Shown here piece by piece: positions 26,779-35,454 of a stretch of 40,357 nucleotides of DNA. The stretch comes from an uncultured Gemmatimonadota bacterium. GTDB lineage: Bacteria; Gemmatimonadota; Gemmatimonadetes; Gemmatimonadales; Gemmatimonadaceae. A program made the translations under genes and the position numbers. A model generated the notes under the pieces. The model saw only the letters and a list, made by a program, of their open reading frames with translations, ran no database searches and was not told the origin of the DNA. The stretch covers positions 1 to 40,357 of the forward strand of contig CAIUOO010000482.1 in the NCBI GenBank assembly GCA_903900795.1. Direction: 5' to 3'. Position 1 is the first letter of the stretch, and each line of letters starts with the position of its first letter.

Positions 26779-27635
26779 GCTCCCGGCGCCGGCAGGAGCA
26801 GCGCATAGTACAGCGCGTAGGTCACGGGAAGTACGAAGAACAACGAGTCGAGGCGATCAAGCACGCCGCCATGTCCAGGGAATAGCGTTCCGCTGTCCTT
26901 CACGCCGGCTTCGCGCTTCAGCAGTGACTCCGTGAGGTCGCCGATCTGTGCCGTCACGCTGATACAGACCGCGAAGAGGATCAACCCTTTCGGGCTGAAG
27001 GCGAGCTGTGCATGCGGTTTGAGCAGATAGTGCACGAAGGCCGCGCAGGCCCCCACGGTAGCGGCGACGGCACCCACCGCTCCGGAGATCGTCTTGGCCG
27101 GGCTCACCGACGGGATCAGTTTGGGTCCGCCCACCAGACGACCGGTAAAGTATGCGCCGGTGTCGCTGGCCCACGTGAGCACCACGGGCATGATGACGAC
27201 GAGCGCACCAGCCGTGTCGCCGACAGCGTACCCGAAGTAGCGCAACGCATAGATGTAGCTAAGCGTGCCACCGGTGTAGAGCGCACCGAAGATGGTGGTG
27301 GCCACGGCGCCGAGTGGTTTGCCGTCGACGCCTCGCGTCCAGATTGAAAGTGCCAACACGAACAGCGGCACCAGTATCCAGACCACGAGCGGTACGGCGA
27401 ACACGCCGAGTTGCTGGGCGTGAACAGCGAGCGGAATCATCGCCGAGAGTACGATCCCGACCACACTCATCGGCGCCGTGCCACCTTCACGGGCAATCCG
27501 ATAGTACTCCCACGCGGCGATCCCAGAGAGTGCACCGGCGAGCGTGGCCAGGGGGGCACCACCAACCCAGATAATCCCAAGCGCAATTGGCGCTCCGATC
27601 AGGGCGACTACGGCACGCCGGGCAAGTTCAGTCAC
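26775..27635 (-). CDS. cdsA: Phosphatidate cytidylyltransferase (CDP-diacylglycerol synthase)
   Basis: Integral membrane enzyme making CDP-diacylglycerol from phosphatidic acid and CTP. About eight hydrophobic segments. The C-terminal family signature spans GDLTESLLKREAGVKDSG and FPGHGGVLDRLDSLFF, with the metal-binding acidic residues. A GTG at 27635 gives 286 residues beginning MTELARRAVVAL, like most CdsA proteins. A GTG at 27713 would add 26 residues and overlap uppS by 47 bases. The start is therefore uncertain, though the product is not. It lies between uppS and dxr. Confidence 0.94.
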   Translation of the reverse strand: MTELARRAVVALIGAPIALGIIWVGGAPLATLAGALSGIAAWEYYRIAREGGTAPMSVVGIVLSAMIPLAVHAQQLGVFAVPLVVWILVPLFVLALSIWTRGVDGKPLGAVATTIFGALYTGGTLSYIYALRYFGYAVGDTAGALVVIMPVVLTWASDTGAYFTGRLVGGPKLIPSVSPAKTISGAVGAVAATVGACAAFVHYLLKPHAQLAFSPKGLILFAVCISVTAQIGDLTESLLKREAGVKDSGTLFPGHGGVLDRLDSLFFVLPVTYALYYALLLPAPGA

Positions 27636-27666
27636 GCGAGAGGGGAAGAGAGCGCGTACACGCGCA

Positions 27667-28416
27667 TCAGGTACTGACGCGGCCGAAGCGTCGATCACGA
27701 CGCTGAAAATCACCGATGGCTTCGTAGAGATCCGCCCGCCCGAAGTCCGGCCACAGGACGCTCGAGATGTACAACTCCGCGTAGGCGACCTGCCACAACA
27801 GGAAATTCGAGAGACGCTGCTCGCCGGACGTACGGATCAACACATCAGGATCTGGGCACGCGGCGGTGAACAGGCGCGCACGGAACTCCTCTTCGGTAAT
27901 CGCCTCCGGCGAGAGGCGGCCGGCCTGCACCTCCTCCGCCAACATCCGAGCAGCCCGCACCAATTCAGCGCGACCACCGTAGGAGATGAAGAGATTGAGA
28001 CCAAGCTTCGTTCCGCTCTCGGTAATGCGCATGACGCGCTCCACGGCCGCGGCGGCCGGCCCACCGAGTCGACCGAGGTCTCCATGAACGTGAACGCGAA
28101 CGCCCTGCTGCTGCAGGTCGTCCGCCTCGCGGGCGATGAATTCCTCCAACAGCGACATCAGCGCCGACACCTCGGTTTCCGGTCGCTGCCAGTTCTCCTG
28201 CGAGAACGCGAACAGCGACAACCACTCGACGCCAGCCTCCAGACAACCCTGAACGACCGCCCGTACCGCCTTCATACCGGACCGATGACCGAACGACCTG
28301 GGCATGTGACGCTCACGCGCCCATCGCCCATTGCCGTCCATGATGATCGCGATGTGCCGCGGCACCGCCCCGTGCACGCGTATGCGTGTCAGCAACTCTG
28401 TTTCGGTGTCAGCCAT
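27667..28416 (-). CDS. uppS: Isoprenyl transferase (undecaprenyl diphosphate synthase family)
   Basis: Soluble cis-prenyltransferase making the C55 lipid carrier for peptidoglycan from farnesyl and isopentenyl diphosphate. 249 residues. HIAIIMDGNGRWA at 21-33 contains the catalytic Asp27. FGHRSGMKAVR, LSLFAFSQENWQRP, LNLFISYGGRAELV and DVLIRTSGEQRLSNFLLWQ are the other signature regions. The ATG at 28416 is preferred to a TTG five codons earlier. No purine-rich Shine-Dalgarno is seen (the preceding bases are C/T-rich). It starts 48 bases after frr, in the standard frr-uppS-cdsA order. Confidence 0.96.
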   Translation of the reverse strand: MADTETELLTRIRVHGAVPRHIAIIMDGNGRWARERHMPRSFGHRSGMKAVRAVVQGCLEAGVEWLSLFAFSQENWQRPETEVSALMSLLEEFIAREADDLQQQGVRVHVHGDLGRLGGPAAAAVERVMRITESGTKLGLNLFISYGGRAELVRAARMLAEEVQAGRLSPEAITEEEFRARLFTAACPDPDVLIRTSGEQRLSNFLLWQVAYAELYISSVLWPDFGRADLYEAIGDFQRRDRRFGRVST

Positions 28417-28464
28417 GAAGGGCGGGGGCAAGGGGCATATCAGCGAGCGATCCGCGCGGCGGAC

Positions 28465-29016
28465 TCAAACCTCCAGGATCTCAGCTTCCTTCGTCTTGAG
28501 CAACCCGTCAAGCTTCGCGATGCAATCGTCATGTGCCTTCTGCAGATCTTTCTCCGCGTGCTTCTTGTCGTCCTCGGAGACGCCGTCAAGCTTCTTGACC
28601 TTGTCGCGCGCGTCGGTGCGAGCATGACGAATCGCGATGCGACCGTCTTCCGCCAACTTGCTCAACACCTTGACCAACTCCTTGCGACGCTGCTCGTTCA
28701 TCGAGGGGAGCGGCACACGGATCACGCCCCCTTGATGCGCGGGATCGAGACCGAGTTCCGACTCGCGGATCGCCTTTTCGATCAGTTTCGCCTGTCCCTT
28801 GTCGAACGGCGTGACGAGCAGAACTCGTGGCTCGGGAGCAGACACCTGCGCCACCTGATTCAGCGGCACCAGCGAACCGTACGCCTCGACCCTAATCGTG
28901 TCCAGCATGCTCGGCGACGCTTTGCCGGTACGGATACCGGCGAAGTCGCGCTTGGAGGCCTCGAGGGCCTTGTCCATCCCGCTCTTCGCGTCCTTCAGGA
29001 TCTGTGCAGTGCTCAT
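28465..29016 (-). CDS. frr: Ribosome recycling factor
   Basis: Splits post-termination ribosomes together with EF-G. 183 residues, typical. The conserved core [17 protein letters not shown] is near 25-41, with [33 protein letters not shown] and [14 protein letters not shown] follow, then a coiled-coil C-terminus. The ATG at 29016 overlaps the pyrH stop as ATGA, and a 33-codon 5' open extension lies within pyrH and is rejected. pyrH-frr adjacency is near universal. Confidence 0.97.
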   Translation of the reverse strand: MSTAQILKDAKSGMDKALEASKRDFAGIRTGKASPSMLDTIRVEAYGSLVPLNQVAQVSAPEPRVLLVTPFDKGQAKLIEKAIRESELGLDPAHQGGVIRVPLPSMNEQRRKELVKVLSKLAEDGRIAIRHARTDARDKVKKLDGVSEDDKKHAEKDLQKAHDDCIAKLDGLLKTKEAEILEV

Positions 29017-29741
29017 GAGACCAGTGTCCCCACGCGTTCGCCGTTGATGGCGCGTGCGATCGCGCCTGGCGTGTGAAGGTTCAGCACGATCAGCGGCAAC
29101 TGATTCTCTTTGCACAGCGTGATGGCCGTCTGGTCCATGACGCGGAGCTCTTCGAGCATCACATCGCGATAGCTGATCGACTCGTACATCGTGGCGTTCG
29201 GATCCTTCTTCGGGTCCGCCGAATAGACCCCGTCGACGCTGGTGGCCTTGATGATGACATCCGCCTTCATCTGAATCGCCCGCAGCACCGCTGCCGTGTC
29301 CGTGGAAAAATACGGGTTCCCTGTGCCAGCGGCAAAGATGACCGTACGCCCCTTCTCGAAATGGCGCAACGCGCGCCGGCGAATGTAGGGCTCGGCCAAC
29401 TCTTCCATGCGAATGGCCGTCATGACGCGTGTGTCGAGCCCCTTCTTCTCGAGCACGTCCTGCATCGCCATCGCATTGATGACCGTGCCGAGCATGCCCA
29501 TGTAATCCGCGCCGACACGATCCATTCCCATCTGGGAGAGTTGCGTGCCGCGCACGATGTTACCGCCTCCGATGACCAGTCCGAGTTGCACGCCCATGCG
29601 CGCCACTTCGACGATCTGGTCGGCGAAGGAACCGATCCGTTCGAAATCGAACCCGACGCCGCGATCTCCGGCGAGTGCTTCGCCGGAGAGCTTCAGCAGA
29701 ATGCGCGTATACTTCCTGTCCGCGGCGCCCACGGCGCTCAC
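29013..29741 (-). CDS. pyrH: UMP kinase
   Basis: Amino-acid-kinase-fold hexamer that phosphorylates UMP to UDP. The GTG at 29741 gives 242 residues. [18 protein letters not shown] is the N-terminal phosphate-binding block. [47 protein letters not shown] and [17 protein letters not shown] are all typical. The start overlaps the tsf stop as GTGA. A second GTG three codons later is possible. The open frame upstream lies within tsf and is not used. Confidence 0.96.
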   Translation of the reverse strand: MSAVGAADRKYTRILLKLSGEALAGDRGVGFDFERIGSFADQIVEVARMGVQLGLVIGGGNIVRGTQLSQMGMDRVGADYMGMLGTVINAMAMQDVLEKKGLDTRVMTAIRMEELAEPYIRRRALRHFEKGRTVIFAAGTGNPYFSTDTAAVLRAIQMKADVIIKATSVDGVYSADPKKDPNATMYESISYRDVMLEELRVMDQTAITLCKENQLPLIVLNLHTPGAIARAINGERVGTLVS

Positions 29742-30625
29742 TCGGCGCCGAGTTGCAGGCGAGCAAAGCGATCGACGGTGATCATGCCACCGGCGCGCTC
29801 CGCGTGGTCCTTCACCAGTGCCGCGATCGTGATGGCGGGGTCGCGAACCCACGCCTGCGGAAGCAGCGTGACGTCCTTGAGGAACGCCTCGACCTTGCCG
29901 GTGGCGATCTTCTCGATCATGGCTTCCGGCTTCCCAGTCTCCCGGGCCTGCTCTTCGGCGATACGCTTCTCGCTTTCAATCTTCTCGGCCGGCACGCCGC
30001 TGCGATCGACCGCCAGCGGGGCTGAGGCCGCGATGTGCTCGGCGATGAACTTTACCAGCTGCTGCGTCGACTCATGCGCCGAGACTTCTGGCGAGGACGC
30101 GGTCACCTGCACCAGCGTCGCAAGCTTGCCGTTGTGGTGGCGATACATGCCGACCACACTGTTCTCGCCCGCATCGAAGCGGGCCACGTGCTTGACGTTC
30201 ACCGCTTCACCGGTCTTCGACGAGGCGATCTTTACGAACTCGGCCACCGACTGCGTCGTGTCGGCCGCGAACGGCTCGGCAAGGAAGGTCTCGACATCTG
30301 CCGCCGTGGAGTGGACGCGCTGCGCAACGAGCTGCGCGACGACCTTGCCGAAATCCTCGTTACGCGCGACGAAGTCCGTCTCGCACGCTACCTCAACGAG
30401 CACGCCGGAACGGCCGTCGTTGAAGATCTCTCCCCCGATCACGCCTTCGCTCGTGGAGCGGTCGGCGCGCTTCTCGGCCTTTGCAATGCCCTTCTTGCGG
30501 AGGTACTCGATGGAGGCGTCCATGTCTCCGCCATTCTCCTCAAGCGCCTTCTTGCAATCCATCATGCCGGCGCCGGTGCGCTGACGGAGTTCTGAAACAG
30601 CCTTCGCGGTGATCACCGTGGTCAT
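29738..30625 (-). CDS. tsf: Translation elongation factor Ts
   Basis: Guanine nucleotide exchange factor for EF-Tu; 295 residues. The N-terminal UBA-like domain has [17 protein letters not shown] and [15 protein letters not shown]. The exchange motif [11 protein letters not shown] follows, then the two-subdomain core and a C-terminal module. The ATG at 30625 has AGGG eight bases upstream. It follows rpsB after a 156-base gap holding a strong hairpin, and pyrH starts inside its stop codon. Confidence 0.97.
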   Translation of the reverse strand: MTTVITAKAVSELRQRTGAGMMDCKKALEENGGDMDASIEYLRKKGIAKAEKRADRSTSEGVIGGEIFNDGRSGVLVEVACETDFVARNEDFGKVVAQLVAQRVHSTAADVETFLAEPFAADTTQSVAEFVKIASSKTGEAVNVKHVARFDAGENSVVGMYRHHNGKLATLVQVTASSPEVSAHESTQQLVKFIAEHIAASAPLAVDRSGVPAEKIESEKRIAEEQARETGKPEAMIEKIATGKVEAFLKDVTLLPQAWVRDPAITIAALVKDHAERAGGMITVDRFARLQLGAE

Positions 30626-30703
30626 CTTCGAGCCCTGTATATGCTGAGTGTCAGTAACTGCGATGCGATGGTACTGCGAACATTGCCGAGCTACTGCGTA
30701 CGA

Positions 30704-30730
30704 ACGCCGCCGGTGTTGAGCCGGCGGCGT
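30704..30730 (-). terminator. Hairpin between rpsB and tsf
   Basis: ACGCCGCCGG and CCGGCGGCGT form a perfect 10-bp GC stem with a 7-base loop in the gap between the rpsB stop (30782) and tsf start. There is no U-run downstream on the minus strand. Partial termination or mRNA processing between these genes is known in E. coli, and the same role is inferred here from position only. Confidence 0.5.
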
Positions 30731-30781
30731 CGCGGTGTTGCAGTGGAAGCCTGATCCGGCGGTCGTGCAACCGTCCGAATG

Positions 30782-31792
30782 CTACTCCTGTCCGGCCGAC
30801 CCAGCTCCCGCTTCTCCGGCCTCACCAGCGGCGCCCGAGGCGGCGCCTTCAGCGGCGCCTTCAGCGGCCGCTCCCTCGGAGCCCGGCTTCAGGCGCGCGG
30901 CGATGGCCTCCGGCTTGGCGCGGCGACGGCGCGGGCGATTTCCGGCCCCACCACCCGGGCCACCACCCTGACCACCACCACCCTGGCCGGCGCGATCTCC
31001 ACCGCGATCGCCCCCACGACCACCACGCTCACCACGCCCCGCCGGCTCCGTGCCACGGTCGCTGGAGAACGTGTAGCTCTCCTGCTCTTCGTCGCTCGGA
31101 CGGACGGGCGCCTCACGACGAGCCTCGTCGATGGTATCCGCAATCGCTTTCGCGATCAACTCCACCGACCGAATGGCGTCGTCGTTACCGGCGATCGGCA
31201 CGGTGATCAGATCGGGATCTGCGTTGGTGTCCACGATGGCGACGATGGGCACGCCGAGCTTGTTGGCTTCGGAGACGGCGATGCGCTCCTTCTTGGAATC
31301 GATGATGAACAGCAGCCCCGGAAGGCGGTTCATCGTTTTGATACCAGAGAGGTACTTCCCGAGCTTCTCGCGCTGACGCGACATGAGAAGCTGTTCCTTC
31401 TTCGTGTAATTCGCGAGCGTCCCGTCTTCCGTGCCCGCCTCGAGGTCCTTGAGCTTCTTGACCTGCTTCTTGACCGTCTGGAAGTTCGTCAGCATGCCGC
31501 CGAGCCAACGCTCGGTAACGAACATCCCGCCGCACCGCTCGGCCTCGGCCTTCACGATGGCGGCGAGCTGGCGCTTGGTGCAGACGAACAGCACGTTTTC
31601 GCCGCGCAACACGACCTCGCGGACGAGCTTCTGCGCCAGTTCGATCTGGCGGAGCGTCTTCTGCAGGTCGATGATATGGATGCCGTTGCGCTCGGCGAAG
31701 ATGAACCGGCGCATTTTCGGGTTCCAACGACGGGTCTGGTGCCCGAAGTGAACGCCCGCGGCGAGCAGCTGCTCGAGGGACGGAGTCGTCAT
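30782..31792 (-). CDS. rpsB: 30S ribosomal protein S2 with a long Gly/Arg and Ala/Gly/Glu-rich C-terminal extension
   Basis: Small-subunit protein of the head-body junction, contacting S1. The S2 core covers residues 1-228, with GVHFGHQTRRWNPKM, RWLGGMLTNFQTV, PGLLFIIDSKKERIAV and VPIVAIVDTNADPD. About 108 extra residues follow: an acidic patch, then a Gly/Arg-rich region with several RGG/RGxRGG units (about 252-292), then a helix-prone KPEAIAARLK. The end is an Ala/Gly/Glu-rich low-complexity run. E. coli S2 is 241 residues, so this protein is about 95 longer. The frame is open and continuous with no frameshift. ATG 31792 has a C/T-rich upstream region and no Shine-Dalgarno. Confidence 0.95.
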   Translation of the reverse strand: MTTPSLEQLLAAGVHFGHQTRRWNPKMRRFIFAERNGIHIIDLQKTLRQIELAQKLVREVVLRGENVLFVCTKRQLAAIVKAEAERCGGMFVTERWLGGMLTNFQTVKKQVKKLKDLEAGTEDGTLANYTKKEQLLMSRQREKLGKYLSGIKTMNRLPGLLFIIDSKKERIAVSEANKLGVPIVAIVDTNADPDLITVPIAGNDDAIRSVELIAKAIADTIDEARREAPVRPSDEEQESYTFSSDRGTEPAGRGERGGRGGDRGGDRAGQGGGGQGGGPGGGAGNRPRRRRAKPEAIAARLKPGSEGAAAEGAAEGAASGAAGEAGEAGAGSAGQE

Positions 31793-31932
31793 GGGAAAGA
31801 GTGCTCGGAGGTTTTAGAATTCGTCCGCTGTCGTCACCGCCGGCCGCGACCGGCTCCGGATAGGAGCTCGGTACCCGCGGCCGACTCGGACAGCGTGAGA
31901 GATACGCAGTACCGCGCGGCGAACCGCGTGGA

Positions 31933-32322
31933 CTAGCGCTTGGAGAACTGGAACCGCTTACGGGCGCCTGCGCGGCCCGGCTTCTTACGCTCGACTTCAC
32001 GCGCGTCACGTGTCATGAGGCCGTATTCGCGAAGCTTCTTCTTGTTGCTCTCGTCGATCTTGACGAGGGCGCGGGCGATCGCAAGACGCACGGCACCGGC
32101 CTGCCCGGCCACGCCACCACCGTCAAGGACGGCCTTGATGTCATACTTGCCCAGCGTGTCGGTCAGCGTAAACGGCTGCTGAATCGCGGAGACGAGCGTC
32201 GGACGCGGGAAGTACTCACCGAGCGTGCGGCCGTTGACGTCCCACTTGCCCGAACCCGGCGTCATGTACATGCGGCACACCGCACGCTTCCGACGACCGA
32301 TGGTCTGAATCTGCTCTGACAT
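31933..32322 (-). CDS. rpsI: 30S ribosomal protein S9
   Basis: S9 contacts P-site tRNA through its C-terminal tail. 129 residues. Conserved blocks are TIGRRKRAVCRMYMTPGSGKW (split across the first beta-strand), GGGVAGQAGAVRLAIARAL and REYGLMTRDAREVERKKPGR. The invariant basic end ARKRFQFSKR is intact. Its ATG overlaps the rplM stop as TAATG, so the two are co-translated. The 140 bases 31793-31932 before rpsB hold only a small 5-bp hairpin (31839-31854) and no promoter I would defend. Confidence 0.97.
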   Translation of the reverse strand: MSEQIQTIGRRKRAVCRMYMTPGSGKWDVNGRTLGEYFPRPTLVSAIQQPFTLTDTLGKYDIKAVLDGGGVAGQAGAVRLAIARALVKIDESNKKKLREYGLMTRDAREVERKKPGRAGARKRFQFSKR

Positions 32323-32771
32323 TACTTAGCCTCGGCGGAGGAGAAGGATAGCGTCGCCGGGACCTGCGCGACATGCGGATGCTCGGCACCCCCGTACACG
32401 CGCAACTTGCGCCGCAGTACCTGACGACCCAGGGCCGTCTTGGGGAGCATGCCGTACACGGCCTTCTCAATCACGCGCTCCGGATGCTTCGCCAACACCG
32501 AGGCAAAGGGCGTGTGCTTCTCGTGGCCCATGTAGCCGGTGTGGCTGAAGTAGGTCTTCTGCTCAGCCTTTCGGCCGGTCACCTGTACCTTCGACGCGTT
32601 GATCACGATGACGAAGTCACCCGTGTCCATATGCGGCGTGTACATGGGCTTATGCTTGCCGCGGATGATCTTCGCGACTTCCGACGCGAGACGGCCCAGG
32701 ACCATTCCTTCCGCGTCGACGATATACCACCGACGGTCGATATCCTTCGGGGTCGCGCTGTAGGTCTTCAT
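32322..32771 (-). CDS. rplM: 50S ribosomal protein L13
   Basis: Early-assembling large-subunit protein; 149 residues. [27 protein letters not shown] (the first half is the signature), [22 protein letters not shown] and [25 protein letters not shown] cover the family pattern. It is first in the ribosomal protein block, transcribed from a good promoter about 135 bases upstream, and followed by rpsI with a one-base overlap. The Shine-Dalgarno is weak (GGA, 12 bases upstream). Confidence 0.97.
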   Translation of the reverse strand: MKTYSATPKDIDRRWYIVDAEGMVLGRLASEVAKIIRGKHKPMYTPHMDTGDFVIVINASKVQVTGRKAEQKTYFSHTGYMGHEKHTPFASVLAKHPERVIEKAVYGMLPKTALGRQVLRRKLRVYGGAEHPHVAQVPATLSFSSAEAK

Positions 32772-32901
32772 GCTAACGTGATCCGTGCGTGATTCGGAGT
32801 CGCCACCAGAGGCGCTCAGAAAGAGATAAAGGAACTACGAAGGGACAACAGGCACTGCTGATCGCACTACTGAAAGCCGATTCGCCCGGAAAACGGGACA
32901 G
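32772..32901 (-). promoter_or_regulatory. rplM 5' leader with hairpins (possible autoregulatory leader)
   Basis: The predicted leader is about 130 bases. It contains a short CCCG/CGGG hairpin (about 32886-32898). A second one lies at 32797-32817, in which GAG and CGCC pair with GGCG and CTC around a 6-base loop, with one bulged base, about 25 bases from the ATG. L13 leaders bound by L13 are described in other phyla, and any match to them was not tested here. Confidence 0.35.
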
Positions 32902-32907
32902 ACTCGT

Positions 32908-32936
32908 AGGTTACTCAGCATTGAAGTCTGTGTCAA
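32908..32936 (-). promoter_or_regulatory. Sigma70-type promoter of the rplM-rpsI-rpsB block
   Basis: On the minus strand a perfect TTGACA (32936-32931) is followed after 17 bases by TAACCT (32913-32908), which keeps the important T, A and final T of the -10 box. The predicted start is near 32901. It lies between divergent mscL and rplM, which is where a promoter for this block is required. Confidence 0.65.
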
Positions 32937-33070
32937 TCCGAGGGTTGAGGGTCGTTCCGGCGGAAAGACCCAAATTCGTCATGCTCCGGTTCGCTTGCCG
33001 GCCCGTCCGCCCCTCGACCGCGCTGTACCTTTCAATCGACGGCCCCCCAATCCCCCCGCACGGAGTGCGC

Positions 33071-33427
33071 ATGTCCATGACGTCGGAGTTCAAGGAATTC
33101 GCCATGAAGGGCAGTGTGCTGGACCTCGCGATCGGTGTCGTGATCGGCGGCGCGTTCCAAAAGATCGTCGACAGTATGGTCAACGACATTATCATGCCGA
33201 TCGTGGGACTCGCGACCGGCGGTGTCGACTTCTCCAACCGGTTTCTGGCACTTCAGGGCGGCCCGTTCACGACCCTCGAGGACGCGAAAAAAGCCGGGGT
33301 GGCGACCCTGAATTACGGTCTCTTTGCCAATCAGGTCCTGACGTTTCTGATCGTCGCCTTCACCCTGTTCATGGTGATCAAGGGCGTGAACCGGATGCGC
33401 CGACACGCGCCAATCGCCAAGGTCTGA
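33071..33427 (+). CDS. mscL: Large-conductance mechanosensitive channel MscL
   Basis: Pentameric inner-membrane channel opened by membrane tension during osmotic downshock. 118 residues, slightly shorter than E. coli MscL (136), mainly at the cytoplasmic C-terminal helix. The N-terminal helix and TM1 [27 protein letters not shown] (about 7-33) are strongly conserved. TM2 is about 80-102, followed by a basic [11 protein letters not shown] 33071 has GGAG five bases upstream, and a second ATG two codons later is equally close to it. It is divergent from rplM and convergent with the biotin carrier gene. Confidence 0.96.
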   Translation: MSMTSEFKEFAMKGSVLDLAIGVVIGGAFQKIVDSMVNDIIMPIVGLATGGVDFSNRFLALQGGPFTTLEDAKKAGVATLNYGLFANQVLTFLIVAFTLFMVIKGVNRMRRHAPIAKV

Positions 33428-33443
33428 GCGCCTCGCGGGACCA

Positions 33444-33469
33444 ATCCCGTCGCCTTACTCCGACGGGAT
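33444..33469. terminator. Hairpin at the convergent ends of mscL and the biotin carrier gene
   Basis: ATCCCGTCG pairs with CGACGGGAT (9 bp, 8-base loop), 17 bases beyond the mscL stop and including the stop of the minus-strand gene. No U-tract is present on either strand. A shared terminator is plausible from location only. Confidence 0.4.
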
Positions 33470-33970
33470 CGGCCCCAGCTCGACCAGGAGCGCGCCTTTG
33501 TCGACCGCCTGCCCTGGGACCGCCAACACCGCCGTGACCACACCGGCCACCGAGGCCCGCAGTTCGTTCTCCATTTTCATGGCCTCGACCACCACGATTC
33601 CCTGCCCCGCGCTCACGGTGTCGCCGACCGCGACCGACACGCGCACCACGAGCCCGGGCATCGGCGCCATCAGCGGCGCCGGTCCGCTGGACGCCGCCGC
33701 CGCCGCGGTCAGATCACGGATCGCCCGCATGCGCTCATCCAGCGCCTCCGCGTCCACGCGCTGTCCGTCCAGGTCGAGGGTCCAACAGCCCCGTGACGTG
33801 CCACGACGCGCCACCAACCGATGTACCCGCTCCCCGATTCGCAGCAGCCGCACCGGCGTCCCCTCAATCGAGGACAGCGACGCGGCAACGCGCACGCCGT
33901 CCACGTCGGCATGCGCGCCATCAAGCTCCACGACCACGCGTTCGCCGTTCACATCCACGATGTACTTCAT
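33455..33970 (-). CDS. Biotin carboxyl carrier protein / acyl-CoA carboxylase biotinyl subunit
   Basis: 171 residues. The C-terminal biotinyl domain (about 98-168) carries the attachment motif EAMKMEN with Lys132 and the mirror-image PMPGLVVRVSVAVGD and GQAVDKGALLVEL hairpins. The N-terminal part (1-90) is a beta-rich segment resembling the linker domain of propionyl- or oxaloacetate-type carrier subunits. The Ala-rich stretch TAAAAASS is the usual flexible linker. ATG 33970 overlaps the methyltransferase stop as ATGA. With the biotin carboxylase and carboxyltransferase upstream it makes a complete acyl-CoA carboxylase set. The substrate (acetyl-, propionyl- or methylcrotonyl-CoA) is not decided by this sequence. 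Confidence 0.92.
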   Translation of the reverse strand: MKYIVDVNGERVVVELDGAHADVDGVRVAASLSSIEGTPVRLLRIGERVHRLVARRGTSRGCWTLDLDGQRVDAEALDERMRAIRDLTAAAAASSGPAPLMAPMPGLVVRVSVAVGDTVSAGQGIVVVEAMKMENELRASVAGVVTAVLAVPGQAVDKGALLVELGPIPSE

Positions 33971-35454
33971 GTCGTCGTCTCCGGACGCAGCACGCACACG
34001 GTCTCCACGTGCGCGGTTTGCGGGAACATGTCGAAACAGCGCACCGCGTCGATGCGCCATCCCGGCACGCGCGCGAGATCCCGCGCGAGCGTAGCCGGAT
34101 CACAACTCACATACACGACGCCGCGCACACCGCGACTCGCCGCCTGCTCCAAGAGCGCCGTCACGCCGATCGCCACGCCCGCGCGCGGCGGATTGAGCAC
34201 CACCACGTCCGCCGGCAGCGCCGACGCCAGCGCCGACTCCACCAGCGCGGTGACCACCTCGACCCGTTCGGCCAGGCCGGCGTCGACGACCCGACGGCGC
34301 GTGGCCGCTGTGCCCGAGGCGTCAGCTTCGATCGACACCACCTGCGCGCCGTCGCGCGCGAAGCGCTCCGTCAGTTCGCCGCTACCGGCATACGCATCGA
34401 TCACCCGCTGCGGCGAGAACGACCGAACCGAAGCGTAGACGAAGTCACGCAACGCCGTGGCGACCGTCGGATTCACCTGGGCGAAGGCGAGCGCTTCGCG
34501 CGCATCGGGCTCATAACGACCGGCCTCGGCCACCTCATCGAGCGGCGCACTCCCGCCGGGTGCTGCCATCTCGAGTTCCAGGGCGGCGCCCACGGTCGCG
34601 GCGTCCGTCGCCACGTCGCCCGCGAGCCCGACCGCCTCGCCACCACGCGGCAACCACCAGACCGCACGAACCGGCGACGACGCGCGCAGCAGTGCTGCGG
34701 CCCACTCGGCGCCCCCGCTCCATGTCTCGCCGCCCTGCACGACGACCGCCACGGTCTCCTCTCCCGCCGCGGCCGACAACAGTCGAAACGACACCCGCAG
34801 AAAACGATCCGTCGGCATCCCGTGCAGTCGCTCGCGCATGTCGCGCCAGCATTGCACGAGCACGGGATTCGCGATCGGGCACTCCTCGAGATTGAAGACG
34901 CGCGCCGCATCGTCATGCGGATGCAGACCACCCGTCCAACCGCGGCCGCGCGGCAGCAGCATGAGCGTCAGCCGTCCGCGGTACCCCCACGATTCACCGG
35001 TCACGAGTTCCGGCAGCTCGATCGTGCGCTTCCCGATACGAGACAGCGCATCCTGCACGATGTGGCGACGCGCTTCGCGCTGCGTCGCGTCATCGAGATG
35101 CTGCAACTGACAGCCGCCGCATCGGTCACGCTCGTAGTGCACGCAACGCGCGTCGACGCGATGCGCCGACGGTGTCACGATTTGCAGCACGCGCCCGCGC
35201 CCGTGCCGCGCATGCGCCACGTACGCCACTTGCGCCACATCACCTGGTGCCGTGCGCGGCACGAAACACGCCAATCCGTTCGCCCGACCGACACCATCAC
35301 CGCCCTTGGCGATGCGGTCGATCGTCATCGTGGCGATCTCCTCCACCGCCGGCTTCTCCGACACCCGGCGCGCGCCATGCCACGACGTCCCCGGGCGCGA
35401 GGCGCCGGACTGAGCCCCGCGTCCCGCGCGACGGTCCGGTCGTTTCTTCTTCAC
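33967..35454 (-). CDS. TrmA/RlmD family (uracil-5)-RNA methyltransferase
   Basis: SAM-dependent enzyme that methylates C5 of uridine in 23S rRNA or tRNA. 495 residues. A basic 42-residue N-terminus leads into a TRAM-like domain (MTIDRIAKGGDGVGRANG). The Fe-S cluster cysteines are Cys104, Cys112, Cys115 and Cys192. The methyltransferase domain has DAYAGSGELTERFA, the NPPRAG motif, the catalytic nucleophile Cys451 in VSCDPATLARDL and the base Glu484 in FPQTAHVETV. A GTG at 35454 overlaps the biotin carboxylase stop as GTGA, and the ATG at codon 43 is an alternative. RlmD versus RlmCD or TrmA specificity cannot be fixed. Functionally it is out of place between carboxylase subunits. Confidence 0.92.
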   Translation of the reverse strand: MKKKRPDRRAGRGAQSGASRPGTSWHGARRVSEKPAVEEIATMTIDRIAKGGDGVGRANGLACFVPRTAPGDVAQVAYVAHARHGRGRVLQIVTPSAHRVDARCVHYERDRCGGCQLQHLDDATQREARRHIVQDALSRIGKRTIELPELVTGESWGYRGRLTLMLLPRGRGWTGGLHPHDDAARVFNLEECPIANPVLVQCWRDMRERLHGMPTDRFLRVSFRLLSAAAGEETVAVVVQGGETWSGGAEWAAALLRASSPVRAVWWLPRGGEAVGLAGDVATDAATVGAALELEMAAPGGSAPLDEVAEAGRYEPDAREALAFAQVNPTVATALRDFVYASVRSFSPQRVIDAYAGSGELTERFARDGAQVVSIEADASGTAATRRRVVDAGLAERVEVVTALVESALASALPADVVVLNPPRAGVAIGVTALLEQAASRGVRGVVYVSCDPATLARDLARVPGWRIDAVRCFDMFPQTAHVETVCVLRPETTT

